NCBI GenBank assembly: GCA_013407085.1
Contig: JACCGJ010014689.1
Coordinates: 20,087-84,086, forward strand
Length of the DNA stretch: 64,000 nt
Reading direction: 5' to 3'
Source: Atriophallophorus winterbourni
Lineage: Eukaryota > Platyhelminthes > Trematoda > Plagiorchiida > Microphallidae
The number at the start of each line of letters is the position of its first letter. Position 1 is the first letter of the stretch. The notes below the pieces were generated by a model, which had not been told where the DNA came from, made no database searches, and saw nothing but the letters and a program-made list of their open reading frames with translations. Positions 24,066 through 33,636 of this stretch are shown piece after piece. A program made the translations under genes and the position numbers.

Positions 24066-24614
24066 AACCCGTAATTTCACTTTCTTTCCAATTGTATTTT
24101 CGTTTCCCTCGATGCTTGCTTTAATCAACAATTTGTACATACTTATCTTTGTATCATTTTCACTCATTAACTTAGAAGTTATCGTTTTGTTTCGATAATC
24201 GATATTGCCATATCGATCTATCGATTTCTTCCGGTCATATTCACTCATAGACTATTGATCTTCTGTTTCGTTAAATGAGTTGTCGTTACTCATCCTTTGT
24301 ATCGCATTCTGTAAATAATCATCAATTAACAATATACTTTAATCTGCGCGTCTCCTGGTTCTGCTATTGTTCGTGGTGCTGCACAGCTGGTTGTTCGTGA
24401 ATCGAGACGGTTAACGGCAAGATTAACGTGTCACCGGATCTTCAAGCTTTACGAATTATTCGTCCCTGATTGACGTGACACAGGAGTTTTGAAGTTGAAT
24501 CAATTAGTATGTGTGTGGATAATTGCACCGGACACTAAACCGCCACTTTCCGTGAGTTCGTCCATTCGTCCTGCATTCAATATAACATTTACTGTTATAA
24601 CTTGCACATATCCA

Positions 24615-24905
24615 CTACAGACTCAAATGAACGCACGCTATTACCGTAGATTGCTTATAGGAGTGAATGAGACTGGAGCTAAGTTGCACATTGCGCGTGC
24701 CAAGCCTAACGTTTAACTCTGAGGTACGGAGACCTAACCTGAGAAGAATAGCAACACCGCCACCTTGTAATGCACCCGGTCTATCACACCTGATCACGGA
24801 ATAGCTGTTATCAACTATATCGGGAATGTCATCAGATGCAGAGAGCTGGTTTCTGTCAGGGAAATTACATGCGGTCTCAACTCATGTGCAAGGATGGAGA
24901 GTTCA
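24615..24905 (-). pseudogene. CR1-like endonuclease N-terminal fragment
   Basis: On the minus strand ELSILAHELRPHVISLTET (endonuclease start with its Glu box) is followed after a frameshift by DIPDIVDNSYSVIRCDRPG and GGGVAILLRLGL. It could be the missing start of the copy at 22549-24300, displaced by an insertion, or a separate fragment. It ends against a short TA run at about 24911. Confidence 0.7.
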
Positions 24906-25009
24906 GACCATATATATATAATGGTTCAAAAAGTGAATAGTTTAAATTAACCATAAATTAAATATATCGGGAATGCATAAAAACAACATAAATGTATGGC
25001 TAATATTAA

Positions 25010-26005
25010 GCGACCTGGGCGTCATCGTACAGCAAGACTTGCGTTGCTATAGCCAGTGCGACAAGGCTGCAAGAACCGCAAACCACAGTGTTGGTCTTCT
25101 GAGGCGACTTTTCAGACGCTTTGACCGACGATTCTTCCCACAGCTACTGTTCGCTTACATCCGCACCCCCCGCTCGAATATGCAGTCAGTGCGTGGCATT
25201 CGTGGCTCCAACAAGACATGAATGCCCTCGAACAGCCACAACGGCTAGCAACAAAGCTTATCAACGGCCTTCAAAACATGTCCTACGAAGAACGGCTGCA
25301 GTATAGCGGCCTCTTCTCAATCCGCTACCGACTCCTCCGCGGAGATTTGCTTTTGACCTTTCGCGTTCTCACAGAGAATCAGCACCTTTGCAAGTCCCTG
25401 ATGCCTCTATCCAATCGACGTAATCATCGTGGGCACAATCTCAAGATTGCTCATCAGAACAGCTGGTTGAACAGTCGAAGGTATTTCTTACCCCTTCGCA
25501 TATGCCGTGTCTGGAACGCTCTCCCGCCGGAGGTGGTATGTGCTGAGTCACTGTCTTCGTTTAATCAACGCCTAGAACAACACCTATGGCAATCAACTTT
25601 CAAGTGACTTTTGTTTATCTTTCGCCATTCCGATCTACCCCATTATACTACCACTCACATAGCCATAAACGACTAACACTTTTTCCAGTCTTTTCTCCCC
25701 AGTTTTCAAGCATCAACGTTGCTCACGCCAAAGCAACCGTCCGCAAGTCCGTCATGCACTGGAGGACGTGGTGGGAATGTGTCTTGTGCTGACACTTCTC
25801 CCTATAAAAAGCCACAAATGTCCAATCAAGGTGTATGCTTTACGCGAACATGACCCGCTATAAGGCCTATTTGCCTCCGTTTTTTCTCTCATCATGTATG
25901 CTTTTTAGCACGCTTTGTGCGACCCTCTGTACACACCACCCAGTGGTTTCTTACAAGCTATCAGCTTTTATTGCAACAATAAAACTATTGACTATTGACT
26001 ATTGA
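25010..26005 (+). mobile_element. 5'-truncated CR1-like element (TATTGAC tail)
   Basis: The copy begins inside the RT thumb (DLGVIVQQDLRCYSQCDKA), with one frameshift near 25200, and runs to a stop at 25605-25607. A 3' UTR of about 380 bp leads to TATTGAC heptamers at about 25985-26005. The tail and parts of the UTR (CCCGCTATAAGGCCT) match elements X, Y and Z on the other strand, so it belongs to the same superfamily in opposite orientation. Confidence 0.85.
25218..25607 (+). pseudogene. CR1-like ORF2 C-terminus
   Basis: 129 open codons: NALEQPQRLATKLINGLQ, MSYEERLQYSGLFSIRYRL, LRGDLLLTFRVL and RICRVWNALPPEVV are all standard for the domain after the RT in this clade. The domain has no start of its own. 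The upstream frame (25010-25210) holds the YIRP box, broken by a frameshift. Confidence 0.85.
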
Positions 26006-26029
26006 AAGTCAGCTTATGTATTGAGTCGA

Positions 26030-26729
26030 GGTTTTGGATTTGGTCAACGTATAGTTATCAAGTTCAACCCTGAACAGGCGTGAGGCACAAATAATACGTG
26101 GGGCAGAGCGTTCCATATAAAACAAACTTGGACGGAAAAGAAAAACCTCCGACAATTTGATCTGTAGTGTGGAATAATTAACTTGTAGCCATGAGATCTT
26201 CTTCCACGTGCTTCTTGCCGATGAAACAAGTATTCATATCCCATAGAGTATGTGAATTCGAAGGATTTACCGACGTTTAACATTTTACATTAATGGATGT
26301 TGAATGATAGGCAGTTTCGTAAGGACCACGTATGAAGTGCTTCGAGATCTTTTTTTAGAATTAGAAAAACATCCACGGTGCGTACAATAGTCAATAGTGT
26401 ATTATGGTACAAAAGGCTATGAGCTTAAAATATAACCATATGATAGTCAATACAAGGGGTCGGTGGAGTTCAGCGGGTTCGACGCGACTTTGATGCCATC
26501 CGCAAATAACATGATTTGCTGCGTTCTATTTATGGTATATCGTTGGCGTACAGCAGAAAGAATATTGGCCCCAAGGCAGCCTTGAGGTGCGCCACTTGTA
26601 AATTCTACTGGAGTGGATAATGCCCCATCAACTCTAACCCTGATAACTGTATCACTCAAGTAATTCTGTATCTAGGCCAATAATCTGCCGCCCAATCAGA
26701 GCAACTCTAGAATTTTGGTAGCAGTAAGA
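26030..26729 (-). mobile_element. CR1-like element F, 3' part (split by the LTR element)
   Basis: On the minus strand, downstream of the LTR insertion, the RT resumes with LTATKILELL, LSDTVIRVRVDGALSTPVEF, SGAPQG, and an FADG version of the catalytic box (LFADGIKVA). Next comes LEALHTWSLRNCLSFNIH, and after a deletion the C-terminus NCRRFFFSVQVCFIWNALP. A short fragment of another element (26385-26470) interrupts it. The 5' part of F is at 29338-29775. Confidence 0.75.
26385..26470 (-). mobile_element. Short 3' fragment of a TATTGAC-tailed CR1-like element
   Basis: The 85 bp ACAATAGTCAATAGTGTATT to GATAGTCAATACAAGGGG closely match the 3' end of element X at 30280-30370. It sits inside element F, between the RT catalytic box and the thumb, so it is an extreme 5'-truncated insertion. 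Confidence 0.75.
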
Positions 26730-27084
26730 TGTAAAAAATATAACAGGAAAATGTTATAGTAAAAAATAGACAAGGAACGAACTCACGAAAGGTGAAAATT
26801 CAATGTCCAGTGCAAATATCCACACACAAAAATATTTCAGCTCCAAACTCCGGTGTATCGCGTTGATCAGCAATTAGAATTGGCGAAGCTGAAAAATGTG
26901 ACGAAAGTCAATTTTGCTGTTAACCGTCGTGATTCGCAAACACGCAATAACGCAGCACCACGAAAATCAAGCAGAAGAGGAACGCGCGCGGAAAAAGTAT
27001 ATTCTGGAATAATGTTTGATTAAAACAAACATTGATGGAAATGGAAGTACAATTAAAAAGAAAGTGAAATTACAAGTTGCTACA
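26730..27084 (-). repeat. 3' LTR of the CsRn1-like element
   Basis: On the minus strand the LTR starts TGTAGCAACTTG and ends TTTTTTACA, the usual TG...CA. It is about 355 bp and nearly identical to the copy at 28984-29337. Confidence 0.9.
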
Positions 27085-27103
27085 GAACTCCCCCCCTAGA
27101 GCG
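27085..27103 (-). promoter_or_regulatory. Polypurine tract
   Basis: The minus strand reads CTAGGGGGGGAGTTC directly before the TGTAGC of the 3' LTR, the position and composition of a plus-strand priming site. Confidence 0.75.
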
Positions 27104-27140
27104 TGAGTCGACGGATGAACGCTCGATACATCGTTTATGG

Positions 27141-27487
27141 CATGTATTCAACCAGTCTTGCGGGGAACCTCACTCTGCGGCCGGTACGTGTTTGACGAGA
27201 TGAAGGAGTAGACAGGATGGGTGAGGGTCGATTGGATGTAACGTCACTGGTCGTCATAGGCTGTGTGGGTGGAGTTGAAGGGGTAGCTTCTTGTGATGAC
27301 TTCCGTTCGACGTAAGCGGGTTTGAAGCGATCGATGCTAGCTTTGTCTTTATTACCGTTGCGTAGCTGAAAGTGTTGCTTTGGTTTCGAGCGGTAAGGTG
27401 CTGGTTCAGCTTCGCCGGTAGTGCGATTGTCAAATACCCTTTTTCCAGTCTGTCTCAGTGTGGAGCCAAATTCGCGTTTTTCTGCTT
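27141..27487 (-). pseudogene. Integrase C-terminal tail remnant
   Basis: On the minus strand the frame reads KLKAEKREFGS (which resembles the linker before RT), then RVFDNRTTGEAEPAPYRSKP, DKASIDRFKPAYVE and TRTGRRVRFPARLVEYMP with the stop near 27141. The IDRFKPAY and GRRVRFP motifs are typical of the end of CsRn1-type integrases. The deletion joint therefore lies within a few dozen bases of 27450-27480, so pol has lost everything from RT to the integrase core. Confidence 0.75.
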
Positions 27488-28855
27488 TCAGCTTCTAGGC
27501 GGTAGCCTGCGAGCTTTAGCAACATTTCGAGGCCCTTTAGTGACGACGTGATGATGAACATCGTGGGTGGGTTGCTCCGTGTATTGTGCTGGGCGTGTTA
27601 TTGTCGGGAAATAGCTGTAAGTGGCATTGTTCGGGACGAAAATTCGAAGACCAGGTGAGGTGATTGAACATAGTTTACCGGACACGTTTAGTGACGTGGC
27701 ATTTTCGTGTAGCCTCCGGTGCTGGAGATCGACTACGAGACCGTATTTCGTCAGAAAGTCGATACCGATGATAGGCTTCTGAACATCGGCTATCAAGAAG
27801 ACGAAAGGGAATTCACGTCTAAGTCCGAGATCGAGTTTTAAAAATTTTTCATCGTAAGTCGAGATCTTCGAATTGTTAGCCGCCTGCAATGTGATGCCTG
27901 AAGGACGGAGGTCGCGTTTTTCGTAACTGCGCAGTATAACGCTTACCTCGGCACCGGTGTATACGAGAAAATTGAGCTTAGAAGATGTGTCGTAGACGTA
28001 TAAGTGGCGATCAGTGGGTTTGCCAGGAACGGTCGTCGTCATAACTGACTTGCTACGTGGTTTTTCAACACGGTGGCTGTCAGCGTTAGAATGTTTACAC
28101 CCGGGGCGACAATTGCGCGCGGCGTTTCCGAAACGACGGTGATAATAACAGAACCAGTTGGTATCGCGAGGGCGAGAGTGGCTTCTATTTCCAGATGGAC
28201 TCCTGGGTCTAGCTTTAGACGTTTTGGGTCGTTTCATGTTGGAAATGATAAGCTGTAAGTATGCAAGCTCCTTAGTTAGCATGGCCACGGTGGCTTCAAG
28301 CTTTGAGAGGCTACCACCTTCTGATACTTGATTGACGCTGGTTCTGTCGATGCGTTCGTGAATTTGATCTGCTAGTTCGGCCAATGTGTCGAGGCAAACT
28401 TTGTCGGCCGACACGGCAAGAATGGCGGTGGTGCTGTGTGGCAGGCAGTTCAGCCAAAGTTGCTGTAGGACGGAATCGTCTAACTTTGTGTTGCCCACCA
28501 GGGAACGCATGTGACGTAACAGCTGTGAAGGGGTTCTGTCACCTAGTTCTACACCAGACAGCAGTTGTTTTAGCCTGGCTTCGTCAGAGGCCATAGTACG
28601 CTTGAGCACAGCAGCCTTCAGTGTGTCGTAAGGCGAAATGGAGGGCATGGGGTCAAGAACGTCTAATACTTCTTTCGCGATGTAGGACGGTAATTGTGAT
28701 TGTACGAAAGAAAACATGACCTCTTGTTTCGTGATCAGTCTGAAACGAAACATACCCTCTATTTGGATGAACCACACGTGCGGGTTTGTAGGGTCAAATG
28801 CTGGCGTGTTACAGCTGATAACGTTCATTTGCGATTCGTTAGGTTCAGACGACAT
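27488..28855 (-). CDS. Gag with CHCC knuckle fused to a protease with a mutated active site
   Basis: 455 codons, ATG at 28855. Residues 1-200 resemble the capsid region of Gypsy/CsRn1 gag (PHVWFIQIEGMF, LKQLLSGVELGDRTPSQLLR, LADQIHERIDR). A single knuckle C236-x2-H239-x9-C249-x3-C253 has the CHCC spacing noted for CsRn1 rather than the usual CCHC. The aspartic protease begins at about 293; its catalytic loop reads FLVYTGAE where the family has FLVDTGAE, so the catalytic Asp (residue 299) is Tyr. The flap and IIGIDFLTKYGL follow. The frame ends at LPPRS, where RT should begin. The gag half could still be made; the protease should be inactive. Confidence 0.85.
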   Translation of the reverse strand: MSSEPNESQMNVISCNTPAFDPTNPHVWFIQIEGMFRFRLITKQEVMFSFVQSQLPSYIAKEVLDVLDPMPSISPYDTLKAAVLKRTMASDEARLKQLLSGVELGDRTPSQLLRHMRSLVGNTKLDDSVLQQLWLNCLPHSTTAILAVSADKVCLDTLAELADQIHERIDRTSVNQVSEGGSLSKLEATVAMLTKELAYLQLIISNMKRPKTSKARPRSPSGNRSHSRPRDTNWFCYYHRRFGNAARNCRPGCKHSNADSHRVEKPRSKSVMTTTVPGKPTDRHLYVYDTSSKLNFLVYTGAEVSVILRSYEKRDLRPSGITLQAANNSKISTYDEKFLKLDLGLRREFPFVFLIADVQKPIIGIDFLTKYGLVVDLQHRRLHENATSLNVSGKLCSITSPGLRIFVPNNATYSYFPTITRPAQYTEQPTHDVHHHVVTKGPRNVAKARRLPPRS

Positions 28856-28889
28856 TATAGCAAAATTGAGAAAATAACGGGAGTTCTGA

Positions 28890-28983
28890 GCGAAAAATGG
28901 AATACGGGCTCATCAATTATGTAGTGGTAGTCGGGCTCACCAATTGTGTAGTGCTCGGGCTCACCAATTATGTAGTGGATAAA
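28890..28983 (-). promoter_or_regulatory. Triplicated primer-binding-site-like motif
   Basis: Between the 5' LTR and gag the minus strand has three copies of a roughly 24-nt unit, each with CTACA(T/C)AATTG(G/A)TGAGCCCG. TGGTGAGCCCGA is close to the complement of a tRNA-Trp 3' end, the primer proposed for CsRn1-type elements. The first copy lies about 17 nt inside the LTR. Confidence 0.6.
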
Positions 28984-29337
28984 TGCAAAAATATAACAGG
29001 AAAATGTTATAGTAAAAAATAGACAAGGAATGAACTCACGAAAGGTGAAAAATCAATGTCCAGTTCAAATATCCACACACAAAAATATTCCAGCTCCAAA
29101 CTCCGGTGTATCGCGTTGATCAGCAATTAGAATTGGCGAAGCTGAAAAATGTGACGAAAGTCAATTTTGCTGTTAACCGTCGTGATTCGCAAACACGCAA
29201 TAACGCAGCACCACGAAAATCAAGCAGAAGAGGAACGCGCGCGGAAAAAGTATATTCTGGAATAATGTTGGATTAAAACAAACATTGATGGAAGTGGAAG
29301 TACGATTAAAAAGAAAGTGAAATTACAAGTTGCTACA
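28984..29337 (-). repeat. 5' LTR of the CsRn1-like element
   Basis: The minus strand starts TGTAGCAACTTG at 29337 and ends TTTTTGCA at 28984. It differs from the other LTR by about eight substitutions and one base in length. Promoter and polyadenylation signals must lie within it but were not mapped. Confidence 0.9.
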
Positions 29338-29775
29338 GGTTAACACGGTCAAAAGCTTTATACATATTGAAGTAACAAGCATGGATAGGGTATCCATTAT
29401 CCACGGCTCGAGTCAAGTTATCAAGAGTTTTAAGAATATTGGTGAGGCAGGATTGTCTTGTCCTAAATATGTGGAAAGAAGTTCATTTTGTTCTAAATGT
29501 TTGATAAGTTCGTCAGCTACAAATCGTTCAAGAAGTTTAGAAATTACTGGCAACAGCATGACTAGTCTGTAGTTAGACATCGAATCGGTTCCCACTTTGT
29601 ATATCGGAGAGATTAATCCACTTTTCTAGTCAGTAGGAACCTTGCTACACCTCAGTGACAGGTTACAAAGATCAGAGAGTGGTGAGAGTAGAGCATGGGC
29701 GCATTGTTTTAGGAGGAAAAGTGTTATTTCATCAGCACCCGGCGATTTTTTTTATTTTACTCGAGTAGCTTCACC
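29338..29775 (-). pseudogene. CR1-like element F, RT fingers (5' part, split by the LTR element)
   Basis: The minus strand reads GTDSMSNYRLVMLLPVISKLLERFV, then AVDNGYPIHACYFNMYKAFDRVN, the start of the RT palm. It stops exactly at the LTR, and its continuation (LTATKILELL) is found at 26729. Stops occur upstream of the SNYR box. The endonuclease of F is missing or too decayed to see. Confidence 0.75.
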
Positions 29776-29901
29776 AGGATTCTCTAGGGGTTCACAGCGA
29801 TTTCATGTATTGTGGTAACTTGTTATCTGAATGTATTCATAACATAACAAAGGCGCTTGTTTGGCTAGTACACTCTAGAGTTAAATTAAGCGAGTTAATA
29901 G

Positions 29902-30279
29902 GCAATAGTCAATAGTTTATTACGGTTTATTACGGTTTATTACCTGCACCATCAGTGGATTTTTGTGGCATTTGGACAGGTAGGGCGTCAACCCGGGACA
30001 CCGCTACCCACCACATCCTCCGGAACAGGGTCAGCTGAGACTGCGTGCGCTTGGACTTCCGATACTGGGATATTGGGTCTCAAGAAGTTTCAGCAGTTCA
30101 GCAAAGTGGTCGAAGGGAAATGTGATCCATATTTTCTGGGACGGGAAACGCTGTGGAAAGAGGGAAAGATATGGTGCAGTATCACAAAGAATATAAGCGT
30201 AAAAAAGGATAATTAAGAATTGTGTATCGTCTGATAAAAATGGAGGTCAAGGCGTTTTTTAAAAATAATTAGGGATGTC
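29902..30279 (-). mobile_element. Element Z, 3' end (host of element X)
   Basis: The minus strand reads the last codons of a CR1-like ORF2 (TSLIIFKKRLDLHFYQTIHNS, stop), then a UTR nearly identical to that of element Y (CACCATCAGTGGATTTTTG on the plus strand, shared over about 160 bp), and a tail of CAATAGT repeats at about 29902. The upstream part of Z resumes at 37783, so element X lies inside Z. Relative to Y, about 130 bp next to the tail are replaced by TTTATTACGG repeats. Confidence 0.8.
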
Positions 30280-30618
30280 GATAGTCAATAGTCAATAGTA
30301 TATTTTGGTACAAAAAGCTAAGAGCTTAAAATAGAACCACAGGATAGTCAGCACAAGGGGTCGGGTGGAGTCCATGAAATTGGGTTTCGGTTACCAAAGT
30401 TCCGTAAATGGTGGGGTCAGGGGAAGCACAGGGTAGTCAATACAGGGGAGGATGGATTGGCGTCAAATCGTATGTAGGTCTGGAAAAGAGAAAATGTGTG
30501 CAGCATCAGGAACAAAAAGAAATGTGCGAAGTTAAATTCAAATTTCCTGAGAAAGATATAGGTAAGAGTGAAGGCGTTCTTTAAAAATAGCAAGTGAAGG
30601 AGAGGTTACAATGAAAGA
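30280..30618 (-). mobile_element. Element X, 3' end (host of element Y)
   Basis: On the minus strand SFIVTSPSLAIFKERLHSYLYLSQEI and a stop form the ORF2 end of X, followed by a UTR of its own type and TATTGAC repeats at 30280-30300. The preceding codons of X (AWNDLPSAVLNA) are at 33637 and above, and element Y separates the two. Confidence 0.8.
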
Positions 30619-33600
30619 CAATAGATCAATAGATCAATAGTTTACTACGGTATAAAAAGCGGGGAGCTTGTACAAAACCGCAGGGTGGATTATGCGGTGG
30701 ATCGAAAAGAAAAGAATAGTAAAATGTTCGAGTTTCCAAGGCCTTATAGCGGGCCACATTCGCGTTAGCCTGCACCATCAGTGGATTTTTGTGGCATTTG
30801 GACAGGTAGGGCGTCAACCCGGGACACCGCTACCCACCATATCCTCCGGAACAGGGTCAGCTGAGACTGCGTGCGCTTGGACTTCCGATACTGGGATCTG
30901 GAAGAGCAATGAAACTGGAGAAGTGTTAGAGGGGTAGTGACGAAAATGCAAATGGCACAAAAAGAGAACTTACCGTTGCCACGAGGGGGTATTAGTGTCT
31001 TGGGAGTGGGAGATTTCATGGAGGTGGGAATCGAGGAGACCTTTGAAAGAACCGAAAGAAGCGGATTCAAAAAGCTTGCATGGAAGAGCATTCCATGGAC
31101 TGCAGACTCGCACCGAGAAAAACCTGCGGCGACATTCAAGTCGACTTTGCTGATGTAGCAATTTAAGTCCATGTCCTCGGAGATTTGTGCTGATGGATGG
31201 GACGAGTAGGGAGCTGCATGGATGGGAGGGGTCGCTCAGTATCCGGTATGTAAGTATCATGTCTCCACGGAGAAGACGGTACGTAACGGAGTATGTGTTT
31301 AAACGGCGTAATCTCTCCTCGTATGGCAAGTGGCGCATACCGCGGACGAGCTTTGTCGCACGCCGTTGGGCGTTTTCGAGGAGTGACATGTCCTTGCATA
31401 GCCACGGCCGCCAAGCCTGCACTGCGTATTCCAAGTGTGGCCGGATGTAAATGTTCAACAGAGTCGGGAAGAGAAACCGGTCGAACTTGCCGAGGGCGCG
31501 GCGAAGTAGGCCGGTGTTGCGGTTGGCTGCAGCTGCTGCGCGTTCGCATTGTTCTGTGCAACCAAGGTCTTGCTGAATGATAAGTCCAAGATCCTTTTCT
31601 TGCCGAACGCGTTGAAGTGTTGTTTGCCCCAAACGGTAGGTAAAACAAGCTGAGTGACGGATGGGGAGAACGCTGCACTTGGATGCGTTGAATGGAAGAT
31701 AGTTTCGTGAGGACCAACAATGTAGGCGATCTAAGTCGTCTTGTAAGACACGGGAATCATCAGACGATTTAAGAGAGCGCCAAAGTTTGACATCATCAGC
31801 AAAGAGGAGGAACGGGGATTCAATGTCTTGTCCGATATCGTTGATGAAGATAATGAAGAGTCTTGGACCAAGAACCGAACCTTGCGGCAAACCACACTTG
31901 ATTGGAAAGGGGGCTGAGTAGCAGTCGCGCACACGAACACAGAGAGAGCGATCGCATAGGAAGTATTTCATCCATGATACCAGGGATGATCCAACGCCGT
32001 AGGAAGCGAGTTTAAGGAGAAGGATGTCGTGATGCACACGGTCGAATGCCTTGGAGAAATCCAAAAATATAGCATCGACACCAGTGCCTTCGTCGACGGC
32101 TTTCGTCCATTCATCTCGTGCGAGAAGCAAATTAGAGGTGCACGAACGTTTGGCCCGAAAACCGTGTTGCTGTTTGATTAAAATCCGATTCGTTTCGAAA
32201 TGTGAGACAATGCGGTCAGAGACAATGCTCTCCATGACTTTAGAAATCACTGATAACAGCACGATGGGACGATAATTTGCAGGATCGGACCGGCTGCCGC
32301 CTTTAAATATAGGGCTTACAACACCTTCCTTCCAGGCTTGTGGAATGGTAGCCGAGTCCAAACAACGTTGAAAGTAAGTCGCCAGTAAAGGAGATATATG
32401 TGCTGCGGCTACTTTCAGGATTTTGGGATGGATGCCGTCAAGTCCTGACGAGGAGTACTGTCGCAGACACAGAATCTTCCGATGAACTGCCTCAGGGGTG
32501 AACTTTATTTCCGGCATCTCTTGCACGTCGCGCGAGGGAAAAGAAAAGTGGGTAAGTTTCGCGGGATATGTAGGGTTAAAAATAGGAGCGTATTGTTGCG
32601 ACAGCACAGTTGCAGCTTCCAAGGCGGTCGATGTGAGGCCGTGTGCGCTGACTAGGGATGGAATTCCTAGTTTGACCACGCGTCTTTGGTTCACAAGGTG
32701 GAACAAGCTTTTTGGGTTCTCCATAAACTTGTTGGATATATGCAATTCATATTGGGTCTTGTCTTGGCGGCTGAGGTATGTACAATAGTTTCGCAATGAC
32801 CTGTAGTTTTCCCAGTCATTTTTGTTTCTTCCTGTCCGATAACATCGCCATGCCAGGTTTCGCTGTGCTATGGCTTTCTTCGTTCGGCTGCGAAGGAATG
32901 AGCCCGGTTTCTTATGATGAAAAGGCTTCTCGTGGCTGGCAGCGCGCAGCAAAGCGTGCCAGTGAGTGAGAAACGTGGTCCAAGCAACATCGATCTTGTC
33001 AGACATTAAGAAGTCCCATGAATTGGCAGCAACAAGTTCGTGGAACAATCCAATGTCGGTAATCCAACGAGTTTGTGGGCGGGTTTCATTAAAGTGGTCC
33101 ATGAATGTAACGAAAGTGAATGTCAAAACAACATGGTCACTATGGCCGAGAGGAGGGGTAAAGGAAAGATTCTCAATCATTAACTCTTCATTTGTGATGA
33201 TAAAGTCCAGAATGGATGGTGCATTCATGTCCCGAAACCGAGTTGCTTCACGAACGTGGTTGTACAATGGATAGTCTGCCAGTAAGTCAGACAGTTCAGC
33301 GGCAAACGGTTGAGAAACAAGGTCTTCACAAAATCTAGGACAATTGAAGTCTCCCATTATTAGGATGTGGGAAAATCGTTTGTTTAGAGCGTGCCGAAGT
33401 GAAGAGATAAGGAAGGAATCAAGCTGTGCATGGCTACTGGGTGGTCTATAAACAACCGCAATCAGGAGAAGACTGTCTTGTTTGAGTGATATTTGGCACC
33501 ATAGAACATCAGAGTCACATAACGCAGGGTCGCTTAATGGTTCGCAACGAAGTGATTCATGATAATAGAGCAGGACACCACCTCCCCTTGTTGCACGATC

Positions 33601-33636
33601 CCGACGAAGTAAAGACATATTGGGGAGGGTGAGTTC
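30619..33636 (-). mobile_element. Element Y, 5'-truncated CR1-like element inserted in X
   Basis: Y begins within the endonuclease (ELTLPNMSLLRRDRATRGGGV), continues to the end of ORF2 (stop at 30970-30972), and ends with a 350-bp UTR and CAATAGAT octamers at 30619-30645. No target-site duplication is seen, in line with CR1 elements generally. Removing Y rejoins the ORF2 of X in frame. Confidence 0.85.
30970..33636 (-). CDS. Element Y ORF2 (5'-truncated endonuclease plus intact reverse transcriptase)
   Basis: 888 open codons continue in frame from element X. Endonuclease boxes present are VVYRPPSS, GDFNCPRF and HSDHVV; the N-terminal Asn and Glu boxes are lost. The RT is complete: SGLDGIHPKILK, ANYRPIVLLS, QHGFRAKRSC, DFSKAFDRVHH, GLPQGSVLGPRLF, LFADDVKLW, then KDLGLIIQQDLG, YIRPHLEYAV, ATKLVRGMRH and CSPWNALPCKLF. 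There is no stop or frameshift. The copy is therefore young, and its RT domain may be functional if it were translated, although the element lacks ORF1 and the start of ORF2. Confidence 0.85.
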   Translation of the reverse strand, partial: ELTLPNMSLLRRDRATRGGGVLLYYHESLRCEPLSDPALCDSDVLWCQISLKQDSLLLIAVVYRPPSSHAQLDSFLISSLRHALNKRFSHILIMGDFNCPRFCEDLVSQPFAAELSDLLADYPLYNHVREATRFRDMNAPSILDFIITNEELMIENLSFTPPLGHSDHVVLTFTFVTFMDHFNETRPQTRWITDIGLFHELVAANSWDFLMSDKIDVAWTTFLTHWHALLRAASHEKPFHHKKPGSFLRSRTKKAIAQRNLAWRCYRTGRNKNDWENYRSLRNYCTYLSRQDKTQYELHISNKFMENPKSLFHLVNQRRVVKLGIPSLVSAHGLTSTALEAATVLSQQYAPIFNPTYPAKLTHFSFPSRDVQEMPEIKFTPEAVHRKILCLRQYSSSGLDGIHPKILKVAAAHISPLLATYFQRCLDSATIPQAWKEGVVSPIFKGGSRSDPANYRPIVLLSVISKVMESIVSDRIVSHFETNRILIKQQHGFRAKRSCTSNLLLARDEWTKAVDEGTGVDAIFLDFSKAFDRVHHDILLLKLASYGVGSSLVSWMKYFLCDRSLCVRVRDCYSAPFPIKCGLPQGSVLGPRLFIIFINDIGQDIESPFLLFADDVKLWRSLKSSDDSRVLQDDLDRLHCWSSRNYLPFNASKCSVLPIRHSACFTYRLGQTTLQRVRQEKDLGLIIQQDLGCTEQCERAAAAANRNTGLLRRALGKFDRFLFPTLLNIYIRPHLEYAVQAWRPWLCKDMSLLENAQRRATKLVRGMRHLPYEERLRRLNTYSVTYRLLRGDMILTYRILSDPSHPCSSLLVPSISTNLRGHGLKLLHQQSRLECRRRFFSVRVCSPWNALPCKLFESASFGSFKGLLDSHLHEISHSQDTNTPSWQR

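Larger units (their letters stand above)
22549..24300 (-). mobile_element. CR1-like element with internal deletions (AACTG tail)
   Basis: The 3' end is an AACTG array (22549-22569). The minus strand then gives, from 3' to 5', the RT C-terminus and palm (22736-23660), a joint near 23795, a piece of endonuclease (23800-24060), and a joint near 24060 to an ORF beginning MSEYDRKKSIDRYGNIDY (about 24060-24248). The material between endonuclease and RT fingers, and the start of the endonuclease, are missing. I read this as one copy with two deletions. An alternative is stitching of separate fragments by template switching. Confidence 0.7.
26730..29337 (-). mobile_element. CsRn1-like Gypsy LTR retrotransposon with a large internal deletion
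   Basis: Two direct LTRs (26730-27084 and 28984-29337) flank a 1.9-kb interior read on the minus strand: repeated PBS-like motifs, gag and protease in one frame, then directly the C-terminal tail of integrase, then a purine tract at 27085-27100. RT, RNase H and the integrase core are missing. The CHCC gag knuckle and the PBS resembling a tRNA-Trp 3' end point to the CsRn1 clade, first described from the liver fluke Clonorchis. It lies within the RT of CR1-like element F. I see no clear target-site duplication. About eight differences between the LTRs (roughly 2%) suggest a fairly recent insertion. Confidence 0.9.
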
